Shown here piece after piece: positions 56,626 through 64,000 of a DNA stretch of 64,000 bases. The notes beneath the pieces are model-generated. The model was given only the letters and a program-made list of their open reading frames with translations, did no database searches and was not told where the DNA came from. Positions within the stretch are counted from its first letter, which is position 1; the number at the start of each line of letters is the position of its first letter. The stretch spans positions 5,160,001-5,224,000 of the forward strand of contig NZ_BNED01000005.1 of NCBI RefSeq assembly GCF_016755875.1, written 5' to 3'. A program made the translations under genes and the position numbers. This stretch comes from Streptomyces spororaveus. Lineage in GTDB: Bacteria > Actinomycetota > Actinomycetes > Streptomycetales > Streptomycetaceae.

Positions 56626-57433
56626 CGCGGTCCGCGAGGATGTAGACGTTGCTGTCGGGGTCCTCGGTGTCGCCGCAGGAGAAGGTCAGCGCGTAGGCGC
56701 CGGAGATGCCCGAGCCGCCCAGCAGGACCGGCGCGGTGCCGGAGCGCAGGGCCTCGGCGAGCCGCTCCGCGGTCTCCCGGTGCCCCGGGGTCATGCACAG
56801 CGTCGTGCCGTCGGTGAACACGTACACGTCGAGCGTGCCCAGCGGGCCCGGGCGGACGTCCGCGAGGGCCGTACGGGCCTCCGCGAGCTCCTCCAGGCGG
56901 TTCACGGTGCGCTCGTGGTCGGCGCCGGGGTGCGAGGCCTGGACCGGTACGAAGTCGGGGTGCGAGGGGTGGCGCCGGCGCGCGGCGGCCAGCTCGGCCG
57001 AGTCCTCGGGGTACCCGGGCAGCTCGTCGAGGATCTCCTCGCCGAGTACGGGCTCCAGTCCCACCAGGTCGGCCTGCCGGGGCAGGAAGACCGGGCTGTC
57101 CTCGCCGAGCCCGGGCAGACCGCCCATCAGCGACGGGGCGTCGGCGGCGTCACGGGCCTCCTGCGCGGCCCAGAAGGCCCGCGCCTCGGCCAGCTCGCGC
57201 TCGCGCTCCTCGGCGAGGGCTTCGGCCACGGCGGCTCGTATCTCCGCGGCGGGGGACTCCACGGCGCTGCGGGCGTGCGGGACGGTCGCACCGCGGGGGT
57301 GGACCGGCACCGCCAGCTCAGTGCGCAGGGCGGCGACCTGCTTGCGCAGACCATGGACGGCGTGCAGCGCAGCAGCGCCCACGGCCGTGGCAGCGGCCGT
57401 GGTCAGCAGCAGGGCAAGAGACATGGCGCTCAC
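56609..57433 (-). CDS. Conserved Streptomyces protein with N-terminal membrane helix
   Basis: 274 residues: one N-terminal hydrophobic segment (about 4-26, ALLLTTAAATAVGAAALHAV) followed by a coiled-coil-prone region (about 60-95, AEIRAAVAEALAEERERELAEAR) and a C-terminal domain (about 175-272: YVFTDGTTLCMTPGHRETAERLAEAL, YALTFSCGDTEDPDSNVYILADRVIASL) with a beta pattern. Not a named family. GTG has AGGAG 7 nt upstream. Overlaps the convergent small protein by 17 nt. Confidence 0.7.
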   Translation of the reverse strand: MSAMSLALLLTTAAATAVGAAALHAVHGLRKQVAALRTELAVPVHPRGATVPHARSAVESPAAEIRAAVAEALAEERERELAEARAFWAAQEARDAADAPSLMGGLPGLGEDSPVFLPRQADLVGLEPVLGEEILDELPGYPEDSAELAAARRRHPSHPDFVPVQASHPGADHERTVNRLEELAEARTALADVRPGPLGTLDVYVFTDGTTLCMTPGHRETAERLAEALRSGTAPVLLGGSGISGAYALTFSCGDTEDPDSNVYILADRVIASL

Positions 57434-57756
57434 TGACTAACTCCTGAGGTGATTCGATCCCCCGACTTCCTACATCAGAGTGTCCCGACCTGGGAATGGC
57501 GTGCAGTGCATTACGTCACGAAATGGACAGGGCTTTCGTCACACACGTCGCATCTGTACCGGCCCTGACCTGCGTAAACACCGATCCCCCAGGAGATAGG
57601 TCACATCCTGGGGGAAATTTGGTCACAGGTCGGCCGCGACCGGGTTAGATCCGGTGTCAGTACGCCGCAGGGGATCCGGCCGGATCCCTTGCGGCGCCTG
57701 GGTCGCACTCTTGATCCAATGTGCGCGGCCGCCCGATTCCCCGGTCGCGCAACGGC
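57434..57756. other. Intergenic region with two hairpins
   Basis: 323 bp. A 9-bp hairpin CCCCCAGGA / TCCTGGGGG lies at 57586-57614, and the terminator of the thiolase gene at 57663-57696. No gene supported. Confidence 0.55.
57663..57696. terminator. Terminator downstream of the thiolase
   Basis: A 17-bp near-perfect palindrome CGCCGCAGGGGATCCGG / CCGGATCCCTTGCGGCG with one mismatch and essentially no loop. Confidence 0.75.
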
Positions 57757-58977
57757 TCAGCTCAGGCGCTCGATCACCATGGCCATGCCCTGGCCGCCGC
57801 CGACGCACATGGTCTCCAGACCGAACTGCTTGTCGTGGAACTGCAGGCTGTTGATCAGGGTGCCGGTGATGCGCGCACCGGTCATCCCGAACGGGTGACC
57901 GACGGCGATGGCTCCGCCGTTGACGTTCAGCTTCTCCAGCGGGATCTCCAGGTCCCGGTACGACGGGATGACCTGGGCCGCGAAGGCCTCGTTGATCTCG
58001 AAGAGGTCGATGTCGCCGACCGTGAGGCCGGCCCGCTTCAGGGCCTGCTTCGACGCCTCGACCGGGCCCAGGCCCATGATCTCGGGGGAGAGGCCGGTGA
58101 CACCGGTGGAGACGATCCGGGCCAGCGGGGTCAGGCCGAGCTCGCGGGCCTTGGTGTCGCTCATGATGACCAGCGCCGCGGCGCCGTCGTTGAGCGGGCA
58201 GCAGTTGGCGGCCGTGACCAGGCCGTCGGGGCGGAAGACGGGCTTGAGGCCCTCCACGCCCTCCAGGGTCACGCCGGCGCGCGGGCCGTCGTCCCCGGAG
58301 ACGACCGTGCCGTCGGGGGTGGTGACCGGGGTGATCTCGCGGGCCCAGAAGCCGTTCTTGATGGCCTCTTCGGCCAGGTTCTGCGAGCGGACGCCGAACT
58401 CGTCCATGTCGCGACGGGTCACGCCCTTGATGCGGGCCAGGTTCTCGGCGGTCTGCCCCATCGCGATGTACGCGTCCGGGACCAGGCCGTCCTCGCGCGG
58501 GTCCTGCCAGCTGGAGCCGGTCGACGCGGCGACGGCCGCCGTACGGGCCTCGGCGTCGGCGAAGAGCGGGTTGTGGGTGTCGGGCCACGAGTCCGAGTTG
58601 CCCTTGGCGAACCGCGACACCATCTCGACGCCCGCCGAGATGAAGACGTCGCCCTCGCCCGCCTTGATGGCGTGCAGGGCCATCCGGGAGGTCTGCAGCG
58701 AGGAGGAGCAGTAGCGGGTGATCGTCGTGCCGGGCAGGAAGTCCATGCCCATCTGCACGGCCACGATGCGCGCCAGGTTGTTGCCCTGCTCGCCGCCGGG
58801 CAGGCCGCAGCCGAGCATCAGGTCGTCGATCTCGCGCGGGTCCAGCCCGGGGATCTTGGCCAGGGCGGCCTGGATGATCGTCGCGGTCAGGTCGTCCGGC
58901 CGCACGTCCTTGAGGGACCCCTTGAAGGCGCGCCCGATCGGGGAGCGGGCGGTGGAAACGATGACGGCTTCGGGCAT
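57757..58977 (-). CDS. Acetyl-CoA C-acetyltransferase (thiolase)
   Basis: 406 residues. Condenses or cleaves acyl-CoAs; nucleophile Cys90 in TRYCSSSLQ, His in GHPFGMTGAR and second Cys in MCVGGGQG, the complete thiolase triad. Could serve fatty-acid beta-oxidation or acetoacetyl-CoA formation. ATG 58977 has TTGGAG upstream. Monocistronic by its flanking gaps. Confidence 0.95.
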   Translation of the reverse strand: MPEAVIVSTARSPIGRAFKGSLKDVRPDDLTATIIQAALAKIPGLDPREIDDLMLGCGLPGGEQGNNLARIVAVQMGMDFLPGTTITRYCSSSLQTSRMALHAIKAGEGDVFISAGVEMVSRFAKGNSDSWPDTHNPLFADAEARTAAVAASTGSSWQDPREDGLVPDAYIAMGQTAENLARIKGVTRRDMDEFGVRSQNLAEEAIKNGFWAREITPVTTPDGTVVSGDDGPRAGVTLEGVEGLKPVFRPDGLVTAANCCPLNDGAAALVIMSDTKARELGLTPLARIVSTGVTGLSPEIMGLGPVEASKQALKRAGLTVGDIDLFEINEAFAAQVIPSYRDLEIPLEKLNVNGGAIAVGHPFGMTGARITGTLINSLQFHDKQFGLETMCVGGGQGMAMVIERLS

Positions 58978-59164
58978 CGGGACTCCAAGGGTGTGTTGCG
59001 GCTCTGTGCGGGACCGCAAGCGAAGTTACCGCCCCGTACGGTCCAGGTCACCGGCAGGGGCGTGTGACACGGGCCGCACTCGCCCGCGGCATCCGGCCGC
59101 GGGCTCGCGACACGCCGGCGGTCCGGTGTCGCGGCGGGCGGCGTGAGCCCGCCCGGACCGCCCT

Positions 59165-60163
59165 CTACGGCACCACCGGCTGGGCCGGGTCCGTGGCCGG
59201 CACCCGCCGCCGGCGGCGGTGCTTGAGCAGTACCCAGGGGCCACGGGCGGCCGTGACCTCCGTACCCGCCTGGCCCGCGGCCGCCGACGCGGCCTTCGCC
59301 ACCGGCAGCATGTCCTCGTCCCGGGACACGTCCAGCCGGTCCGACTCCGGCCACAGGCCCAGCGCCGCGCACAGGGTCGGCAGCACGGCCATGGCGGCGG
59401 TCGCGTACCCCTCCGCCGACGGGTGGTAGGAGTCCGGGCCGAACATCTCCCGCGGGTTCGCGGCGAACTCCGGGCCCAGCAGGTCCCCCATGGAGACCGT
59501 ACGGGCGCCCAGCGCGACCACCCCTATGGTCTGCGCGGCGGCGAGCTGGCGCGAGACCCGGCGCGCCAGCCAGCGCAGCGGCTGGTAGACCGGCTCGATC
59601 GTGCCCAGGTCGGGGCAGGTGCCCACGACGACCTCGGCGCCGGCCATGCGCAGCCTGCGCACGGCCGAGGTGAGCAGCCGCACCGACTGCGTCGGCGGCA
59701 TCCGGCGGGTGACGTCGTTCGCACCGATCATGATCACGCAGACGTCCGGGGGTGGGGCGGGGCCGTCCAGCAGCAGGCCGACCTGCCGGTCCAGGTCGTC
59801 CGACATCGCCCCCGAAAGGGCTACGTTGCGCAGCTCGACCGGCCGCTCGGCCACCGCCGCCAGCCCGGAGGCCATCAGCGCCGCCGGGGTCTGCCGGGCC
59901 CGCCGTACGCCGAGTCCCGCGGCCGTGGAATCACCCAGCATGCCCAGCCGCAGCGGCCCCGGGCTCTGCTCCGGGCCGCCGAACTCGCTCCCGTACAGCC
60001 CGTCGGCACGCGGTGGCTCCGGCAGCCCGGAGCCCACCGCCCGCCTGGCGAACTGCATCTCGGCCACCACCAGCCCGACCGCGGCGGCCCCGACCAGTCC
60101 GAGTCCGCCTCCGCCGTACGCTGCCCCCGCCGCGATCCGGCGGGCTGTTCTCGCCCTGGACAT
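59165..60163 (-). CDS. SGNH/GDSL hydrolase
   Basis: 332 residues. N-terminal membrane segment (about 8-35). Block I GMLGDSTAAGLGV with Ser, block III MIGANDVT, block V DSYHPSAEGY with Asp and His: a complete SGNH set, typical of esterases acting on lipids, sugars or cell-wall acyl groups. About 60 basic/Arg-rich residues at the end (HRRRRRVP). Divergent from cystathionine beta-synthase. Confidence 0.9.
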   Translation of the reverse strand: MSRARTARRIAAGAAYGGGGLGLVGAAAVGLVVAEMQFARRAVGSGLPEPPRADGLYGSEFGGPEQSPGPLRLGMLGDSTAAGLGVRRARQTPAALMASGLAAVAERPVELRNVALSGAMSDDLDRQVGLLLDGPAPPPDVCVIMIGANDVTRRMPPTQSVRLLTSAVRRLRMAGAEVVVGTCPDLGTIEPVYQPLRWLARRVSRQLAAAQTIGVVALGARTVSMGDLLGPEFAANPREMFGPDSYHPSAEGYATAAMAVLPTLCAALGLWPESDRLDVSRDEDMLPVAKAASAAAGQAGTEVTAARGPWVLLKHRRRRRVPATDPAQPVVP

Positions 60164-60291
60164 CCTTCAGGCCACCTCCTCGGTCCTCATTGACCCCTAC
60201 CTGCCCCGTACGCACGGTCGGCCAATCCCTTTCGGCATACTCTGGCCGGACCTCCCGGAGAACCCGTGGAGTCCCCTCCTTGGAGAACATG

Positions 60292-61674
60292 GTGCAATTC
60301 CACGACTCGATGATCAGCCTCGTCGGCAATACCCCGCTGGTGAAGCTCAACCGTGTGACCGAAGGCCTGCAGGCCACCGTCCTTGCGAAGGTCGAGTACT
60401 TCAATCCCGGTGGATCCGTGAAGGACCGGATCGCCGTACGGATGATCGAGGCCGCCGAGCAGAGCGGAGCACTCAAGCCCGGCGGCACCATCGTGGAGCC
60501 GACCAGCGGCAACACGGGTGTAGGACTCGCCATCGTGGCCCAGCAGAAGGGCTACAAGTGCATCTTCGTCTGCCCTGACAAGGTGTCCATGGACAAGATC
60601 AACGTGATGCGCGCCTACGGTGCCGAGGTCGTGGTCTGCCCGACCGCCGTCGACCCTGAGCACCCTGACTCGTACTACAACGTGTCCGACCGCCTCGCGC
60701 GCGAGCCCGGCGCCTGGAAGCCCGACCAGTACAGCAACCCGAACAACCCCCGTTCGCACTACGAGACCACCGGTCCCGAGCTGTGGGACCAGACGGACGG
60801 GAAGATCACCCACTTCGTCGCCGGTGTCGGCACGGGCGGCACGATTTCCGGTACCGGCAACTACCTCAAGGAGGTCAGCGGCGGGAAGGTCAAGGTCATC
60901 GGCGCCGACCCCGAGGGCTCGGTCTACTCCGGCGGCTCCGGCCGTCCGTACCTGGTCGAGGGCGTCGGCGAGGACTTCTGGCCGACCGCCTACGACCCGG
61001 ACGTCACCGACGAGATCATCGCGGTGTCCGACAAGGACTCCTTCCAGATGACCCGCCGCCTCGCCAAGGAGGAGGGCCTGCTCGTCGGCGGCTCCTGCGG
61101 CATGGCGGTCGTGGCCGCGCTGAAGGCGGCCGAGGGCCTCGGCCCGGACGACGTCGTCGTCGTCCTGCTGCCGGACAGCGGCCGCGGCTACCTCAGCAAG
61201 ATCTTCAGCGACGAGTGGATGGCGGGACACGGCTTTCTGGAGGAGGCCGGCCCCGCCGCGCGCATCGGCGACGTGCTGAACGACAAGGAGGGCGGCATCC
61301 CCTCCCTCGTCCACATGCACCCCGAGGAGACCGTCGGCGAGGCCATCGAGGTCCTGCGCGAGTACGGCGTCTCGCAGATGCCGATCGTCAAGCCGGGCGC
61401 CGGTCACCCGGACGTGATGGCCGCCGAGGTCATCGGCTCCGTGGTCGAGAAGGAGCTCCTGGCGGCCCTGTTCGCCCAGCGGGCCTCCCTGACCGACCCG
61501 CTGGAGAAGCACATGAGCTCCCCGCTGCCGCAGGTCGGCTCCGGCGAGCCGGTGTCCGAGCTGATGGCGGTGCTCGGCGAGGCGGACGCGGCGATCGTGC
61601 TGGTCGAGGGCAAGCCCACCGGTGTGGTGAGCCGTCAGGACCTGCTGGCCTTCCTGGCCAAGGGCGCGAAGTAG
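60292..61674 (+). CDS. Cystathionine beta-synthase
   Basis: 460 residues. Makes cystathionine from serine (or O-acetylserine) and homocysteine, using PLP; Lys in GGSVKDRI, PLP glycine loop GTGGTISGTG, and SGNTGVGLA. Two C-terminal CBS domains (about 335-455), which bind adenosyl ligands and regulate activity. No haem-binding N-terminus, unlike animal CBS. GTG 60292 is chosen over ATG 60289 because TTGGAG is 6 nt rather than 3 nt away. First gene after the divergent SGNH hydrolase. Confidence 0.94.
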   Translation: MQFHDSMISLVGNTPLVKLNRVTEGLQATVLAKVEYFNPGGSVKDRIAVRMIEAAEQSGALKPGGTIVEPTSGNTGVGLAIVAQQKGYKCIFVCPDKVSMDKINVMRAYGAEVVVCPTAVDPEHPDSYYNVSDRLAREPGAWKPDQYSNPNNPRSHYETTGPELWDQTDGKITHFVAGVGTGGTISGTGNYLKEVSGGKVKVIGADPEGSVYSGGSGRPYLVEGVGEDFWPTAYDPDVTDEIIAVSDKDSFQMTRRLAKEEGLLVGGSCGMAVVAALKAAEGLGPDDVVVVLLPDSGRGYLSKIFSDEWMAGHGFLEEAGPAARIGDVLNDKEGGIPSLVHMHPEETVGEAIEVLREYGVSQMPIVKPGAGHPDVMAAEVIGSVVEKELLAALFAQRASLTDPLEKHMSSPLPQVGSGEPVSELMAVLGEADAAIVLVEGKPTGVVSRQDLLAFLAKGAK

Positions 61675-62181
61675 CCTGCCGCGCGCCCGGGGAACGGGGC
61701 GCGGGCCCACGGCCCGCCTCCCACCCCGGGCGTACGGTCCGTGGCACGCCCGTCGCGCAAACGGTACGGGCCCGACACGTGGCGGCAGCACCGGCTTAAC
61801 ACGGCTGGGGCACAGTGGTGGTCGTCGGCAGGGAAGTCCGGGAGACCGGAGCCCGGCCGGCACCACGGAACGGCGTGTGCGTACCTCCGGAGCGGCTCCC
61901 GGACCACGCGAACGCCATGGACGCGGACGGCCCTGACCCGGCCGTGTCCTTCGCGGGGACCGCCGTCGTCCCGCCCCCGGGCAACCGGGGTGCGGCGGTC
62001 CCCGCGCAATCCCCTTTTCCGGGCTCGGTTCGCCTCCGGGGCGCCTTGTGCCGGCTCGTGACGGCGTACGTGCTCGAAAACCGCTCGTGCCTCACGGTTT
62101 CCTCCGCGCGTTCGCCCTCACTCCCCGGCGCGCCCCTTCGGCTCACTCGCCCGTGCGGCGGTGGTGGCCGCGGGCCCCGGG
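61675..62181. other. Intergenic region after cystathionine beta-synthase
   Basis: 507 bp with a hairpin terminator at 61682-61717 (CGCGCCC/GGGCGCG then GCGGGCC/GGCCCGC). Open frames on both strands (for example plus 61815-62291 and minus 61796-62146) are Pro/Arg/Gly-rich with no start signals and no recognisable family, so I do not call a gene. Confidence 0.45.
61682..61717. terminator. Terminator after cystathionine beta-synthase
   Basis: CGCGCCC/GGGCGCG (7 bp, 8-nt loop) followed at once by GCGGGCC/GGCCCGC (7 bp, 3-nt loop). Confidence 0.7.
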
Positions 62182-62565
62182 TCAGCCCCGGGGATCCTGC
62201 GTACCGCGCCGGAGGCGACGGGCGTGGAGGAAGTTCACGCCCACGATCCCCGCCCAGGCGACGATCAGCCCCGGCAGCCGCGCCTGCGTGACGGCGATCG
62301 CCGACAGCGGGATCGCCAGCACCAGGGTGATGACGGCGAACCCGAAGCGTTCGCCGAAGTTCCCGTCCCCCGGGGCCGCGGCGGGCGCACGGCCCTCACC
62401 GCGGGCCGCGGCCAGGCGCTCCTCCGCGAGCCGGCGCCGGACCTGGGTGTCGACCTTCTCGACGAACGAGTCCACGAGCGCGGCCTCGTACTCCGGACCC
62501 AGCTCGCGCCGGGCGTCCATCGTCGCGTCGAATTCCTTCTTCAGCTCTTGGGCGTGCGCGTCCAT
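62182..62565 (-). CDS. Small two-helix membrane protein
   Basis: 127 residues. About 1-70 is helical and charged (MDAHAQELKKEFDATMDARRELG, VEKVDTQVRRRLAEERLAA); about 83-120 holds two hydrophobic helices (FGFAVITLVLAIPLSAIAV and GLIVAWAGIVGVNFLHA) ending in a basic tail. Resembles a conserved Streptomyces family of integral membrane proteins of unknown role. TACGGT 6 nt before the ATG suggests a leaderless start. Confidence 0.72.
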   Translation of the reverse strand: MDAHAQELKKEFDATMDARRELGPEYEAALVDSFVEKVDTQVRRRLAEERLAAARGEGRAPAAAPGDGNFGERFGFAVITLVLAIPLSAIAVTQARLPGLIVAWAGIVGVNFLHARRLRRGTQDPRG

Positions 62566-62644
62566 GTCCCCACCGTAGGAACCCCGGCGGGGCCCGGCAC
62601 TGGGGTTAGCCCCCGTATCCGGATCGCGGGCACGGCTTGCCCCG

Positions 62645-62662
62645 CTGCATAACCGCATGCAG
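62645..62662. promoter_or_regulatory. Operator candidate CTGCAT-N6-ATGCAG
   Basis: Inverted repeat CTGCAT (62645-62650), AACCGC, ATGCAG (62657-62662), 43 bp upstream of the RpiR-family gene, positioned for autoregulation. Confidence 0.5.
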
Positions 62663-62704
62663 AGTGCTCCGTGACTGAATATCTCACCGGACGGAGGGGA
62701 CGGG

Positions 62705-63547
62705 ATGAGCGACAGCCCGGCCGCGCGGCTGCAGAAGCTGTTCGAGGGGCACCGGCTGACGCCGACCCAGCGGCGGATCGCGCACTGCATGGTGCGCGGG
62801 GCGGCGGAGGTGCCCTTCCTGTCGAGCGTCGAGCTCGCCGAACTGGCCGGGGTGAGCCAGCCGTCGGTGACCCGGTTCGCCGTGGCCCTGGGCTTCGACG
62901 GCTATCCCGCGCTGCGCCGCCACCTGCGCGAGGTGGCCCCCGCCGAGCGGCCCGGGGTCGCGCGGGAGGACTCGTACAACGAGTACCAGCAGGCCGTCCT
63001 GGGCGAGATCGAGAACCTGCGGCAGCTGGCGGCGATGCTCGCCGACCCCGCGCCGGTCCAGGAGGCGGGCCGGCTGCTCGCCGCCTCGACCCCGCTGCTG
63101 GTGCTGGGGCTGCGGGCGGCTTCGTCCCAGGCGCGCGGGTTCGCGTACTTCGCGTCGAAGGTGCACCCGGACGTACGGCTCCTCGACGAGGGCGGGTCGA
63201 TGATGGAGGACCGCATCGACGCGGCCCGCTACGAGGGGGCCACGGCGCTGCTCTGCTTCGCGCTGCCCCGTCATCCCCGGGAGGTCGTGGACACGCTGGA
63301 ACGCTCGCGGCGGGCCGGCCTGACCGTGGTCACGGTCGCGGACTCGGCCTTCGCCCCGGTGGCCCGCCACTCGGACCTGCTGATTCCGGCGCAGGTCGGC
63401 ACCGGGCTGGCCTTCGACACGGCGTGCGCGCCGATGCTGCTGGGCCGGGTGCTGCTGGAGTCGATGGCGGACGCGCTGCCGGACGCGCAGGCGCGGCTGG
63501 AGGCCTTCGACGCGCGGGCCGCTGCGCGGGGCCTGTTCGTGGAGTGA
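62705..63547 (+). CDS. MurR/RpiR-family transcriptional regulator
   Basis: 280 residues. An N-terminal HTH_6 domain (about 5-75: LTPTQRRIAHCMV, ELAELAGVSQPSVTRFAVALGFDGYPALRRHL) and a SIS sugar-phosphate-binding domain (about 105-260: LGLRAASSQARGFAYFASKVHPDVRLLD, CFALPRHPREVVDTLERSRRAGLTVVTVADS). Family members sense phosphosugars. The next gene is a convergent PLP decarboxylase-like enzyme, so the controlled pathway is uncertain. ATG 62705 is preceded by GGAGGGGACGGG. Confidence 0.9.
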   Translation: MSDSPAARLQKLFEGHRLTPTQRRIAHCMVRGAAEVPFLSSVELAELAGVSQPSVTRFAVALGFDGYPALRRHLREVAPAERPGVAREDSYNEYQQAVLGEIENLRQLAAMLADPAPVQEAGRLLAASTPLLVLGLRAASSQARGFAYFASKVHPDVRLLDEGGSMMEDRIDAARYEGATALLCFALPRHPREVVDTLERSRRAGLTVVTVADSAFAPVARHSDLLIPAQVGTGLAFDTACAPMLLGRVLLESMADALPDAQARLEAFDARAAARGLFVE

Positions 63548-63590
63548 CCCGGGCCCCGGCCCCGGCCCCGGGTCTCGACGCCGGTGCGGC

Positions 63591-64000
63591 TCAAAGACCG
63601 GGGCTCCGCCCCGAGCCCCGCGCCTCAAACGCCGGCGAGGCTGGAAGCAGGGCGTCGCGCAGCGGGCCGCCCGCCTCCGCGACGATCGACGGGACGTCCT
63701 GCGCCGGGCGGACGAGGTGGAAGCGGACCTCGCCCGACGCGGTCAGCGTGAAGCCGTGGACCGCCGGGCGCGGCAGGCTGTTGTAGCCGTAGTGGGCCGT
63801 GAAGAAGTACGCGCCGGTGTCCGGGACGCCGATCAGGTCGCCGGGGGCGAGCCGGGGCAGCTCGCGGGCGGTGGCGAGCAGGTCCCCGGCGAAGCAGGCG
63901 GGGCCGGCGATGTCCTGGGCCACCGGGTCGCCGGTCTTCGGGGCGCCCTTCGCGTCGTACGGCAGGATCCGCACCGGCCAGGCCGCCGGGGCGTACGCGG
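63591..64000 (-). CDS. PLP-dependent ornithine/DAP/arginine-type decarboxylase, C-terminal part
   Basis: The last about 136 residues of a fold-type III (alanine-racemase-like) decarboxylase that runs off the right edge. GPACFAGD has the family Cys, and the active-site tail has PDTGAYFFTAHYGYNSLPRP and RPAVHGF. Likely diaminopimelate or a related amino-acid decarboxylase; the residues deciding substrate lie outside. Its C-terminal about 12 residues are encoded by a dispersed repeat (63599-63644). Confidence 0.8.
   Translation of the reverse strand, partial: AYAPAAWPVRILPYDAKGAPKTGDPVAQDIAGPACFAGDLLATARELPRLAPGDLIGVPDTGAYFFTAHYGYNSLPRPAVHGFTLTASGEVRFHLVRPAQDVPSIVAEAGGPLRDALLPASPAFEARGSGRSPGL
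63599..63644. repeat. Dispersed 3'-end repeat module shared with 9556-9600
   Basis: CCGGGGCTCCGCCCCGAGCC followed by CCGCGCCTCAAACGCCGGCG; the second part recurs at 9571-9592 with one change (ATC for AAC). Both copies lie between convergent genes. GGGGCTC (63600-63606) and GAGCCCC (63613-63619) are inverted, so it could terminate transcription. Confidence 0.7.

Noticed and set aside
61815..62291. 158-residue plus-strand frame after cystathionine beta-synthase
   Set aside because: Pro/Arg/Gly-rich, no ribosome-binding site, runs into the opposing membrane-protein gene; could not be supported as a gene.

Overview
This window is a piece of a Streptomyces (or very close actinomycete) chromosome. 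The evidence is very high G+C with almost every third codon position G or C, frequent GTG starts, many starts that look leaderless, the UUA-decoding tRNA gene bldA, two resuscitation-promoting factors beside enolase, a c-di-AMP (ydaO) riboswitch, and a core gene order that I recall from the Streptomyces coelicolor region running from ppc to cystathionine beta-synthase. No insertion sequence, prophage, integrase or CRISPR array was seen.

Layout. 1-7.9 kb: a partial fatty-acid desaturase, ppc, a decayed Uma2 gene, and the housekeeping run pth, rplY, prs, glmU and tRNA-Gln on the minus strand. 8-9.9 kb: an orphan sensor kinase followed by a gene-free, repeat-rich block between convergent genes. 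9.9-14.8 kb: the accessory-looking centre, four genes in two divergent pairs built from polymorphic-toxin parts (SUKH-3 immunity, YwqJ-type deaminase, WHH/HNH nuclease fused to SUKH, and a long collagen-like protein carrying a second deaminase and a SUKH-4 domain). 14.9-20 kb: a DivIVA-like coiled-coil protein, an alpha/beta hydrolase divergent from a CGNR regulator, a membrane protein with a TTA codon, and an MFS exporter. 20-25.3 kb: the first MacB-like ABC system and a DUF2079 membrane protein. 25.4-29.8 kb: mfd and a lipoprotein. 30-36.7 kb: a methylase-like protein with an N-terminal HTH, a membrane protein overlapping a Ser/Thr kinase, and a YfhO-type membrane protein. 36.9-43.6 kb: SurA-like lipoprotein, mazG, a globin-reductase divergent from a cytochrome P450, and two rpf genes, the second under riboswitch control. 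43.9-50.7 kb: eno, divIC, DUF501, ppx, ndh and a cyclopropane-synthase-like methyltransferase. 50.8-54.6 kb: a second MacB-like ABC system and bldA. 55-64 kb: a Bax-inhibitor-1 protein, small conserved proteins, a thiolase, an SGNH hydrolase, cystathionine beta-synthase, a small membrane protein, an RpiR regulator and a partial PLP decarboxylase.

Themes. Cell growth and wall metabolism recur (glmU, divIC, DivIVA-like protein, two Rpf hydrolases, desaturase, cyclopropane synthase). Transcription and translation quality control appear as mfd, pth, rplY and tRNAs. Regulation is unusually readable: a riboswitch, several palindromic operators overlapping promoters, and bldA together with the only TTA codon I found in the annotated genes. 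The best candidate for a little-described system is the 9.9-14.8 kb set, where toxin-type catalytic domains and immunity domains are fused within single proteins that show no secretion signal. All family calls are from reading motifs by eye; no database search was run.
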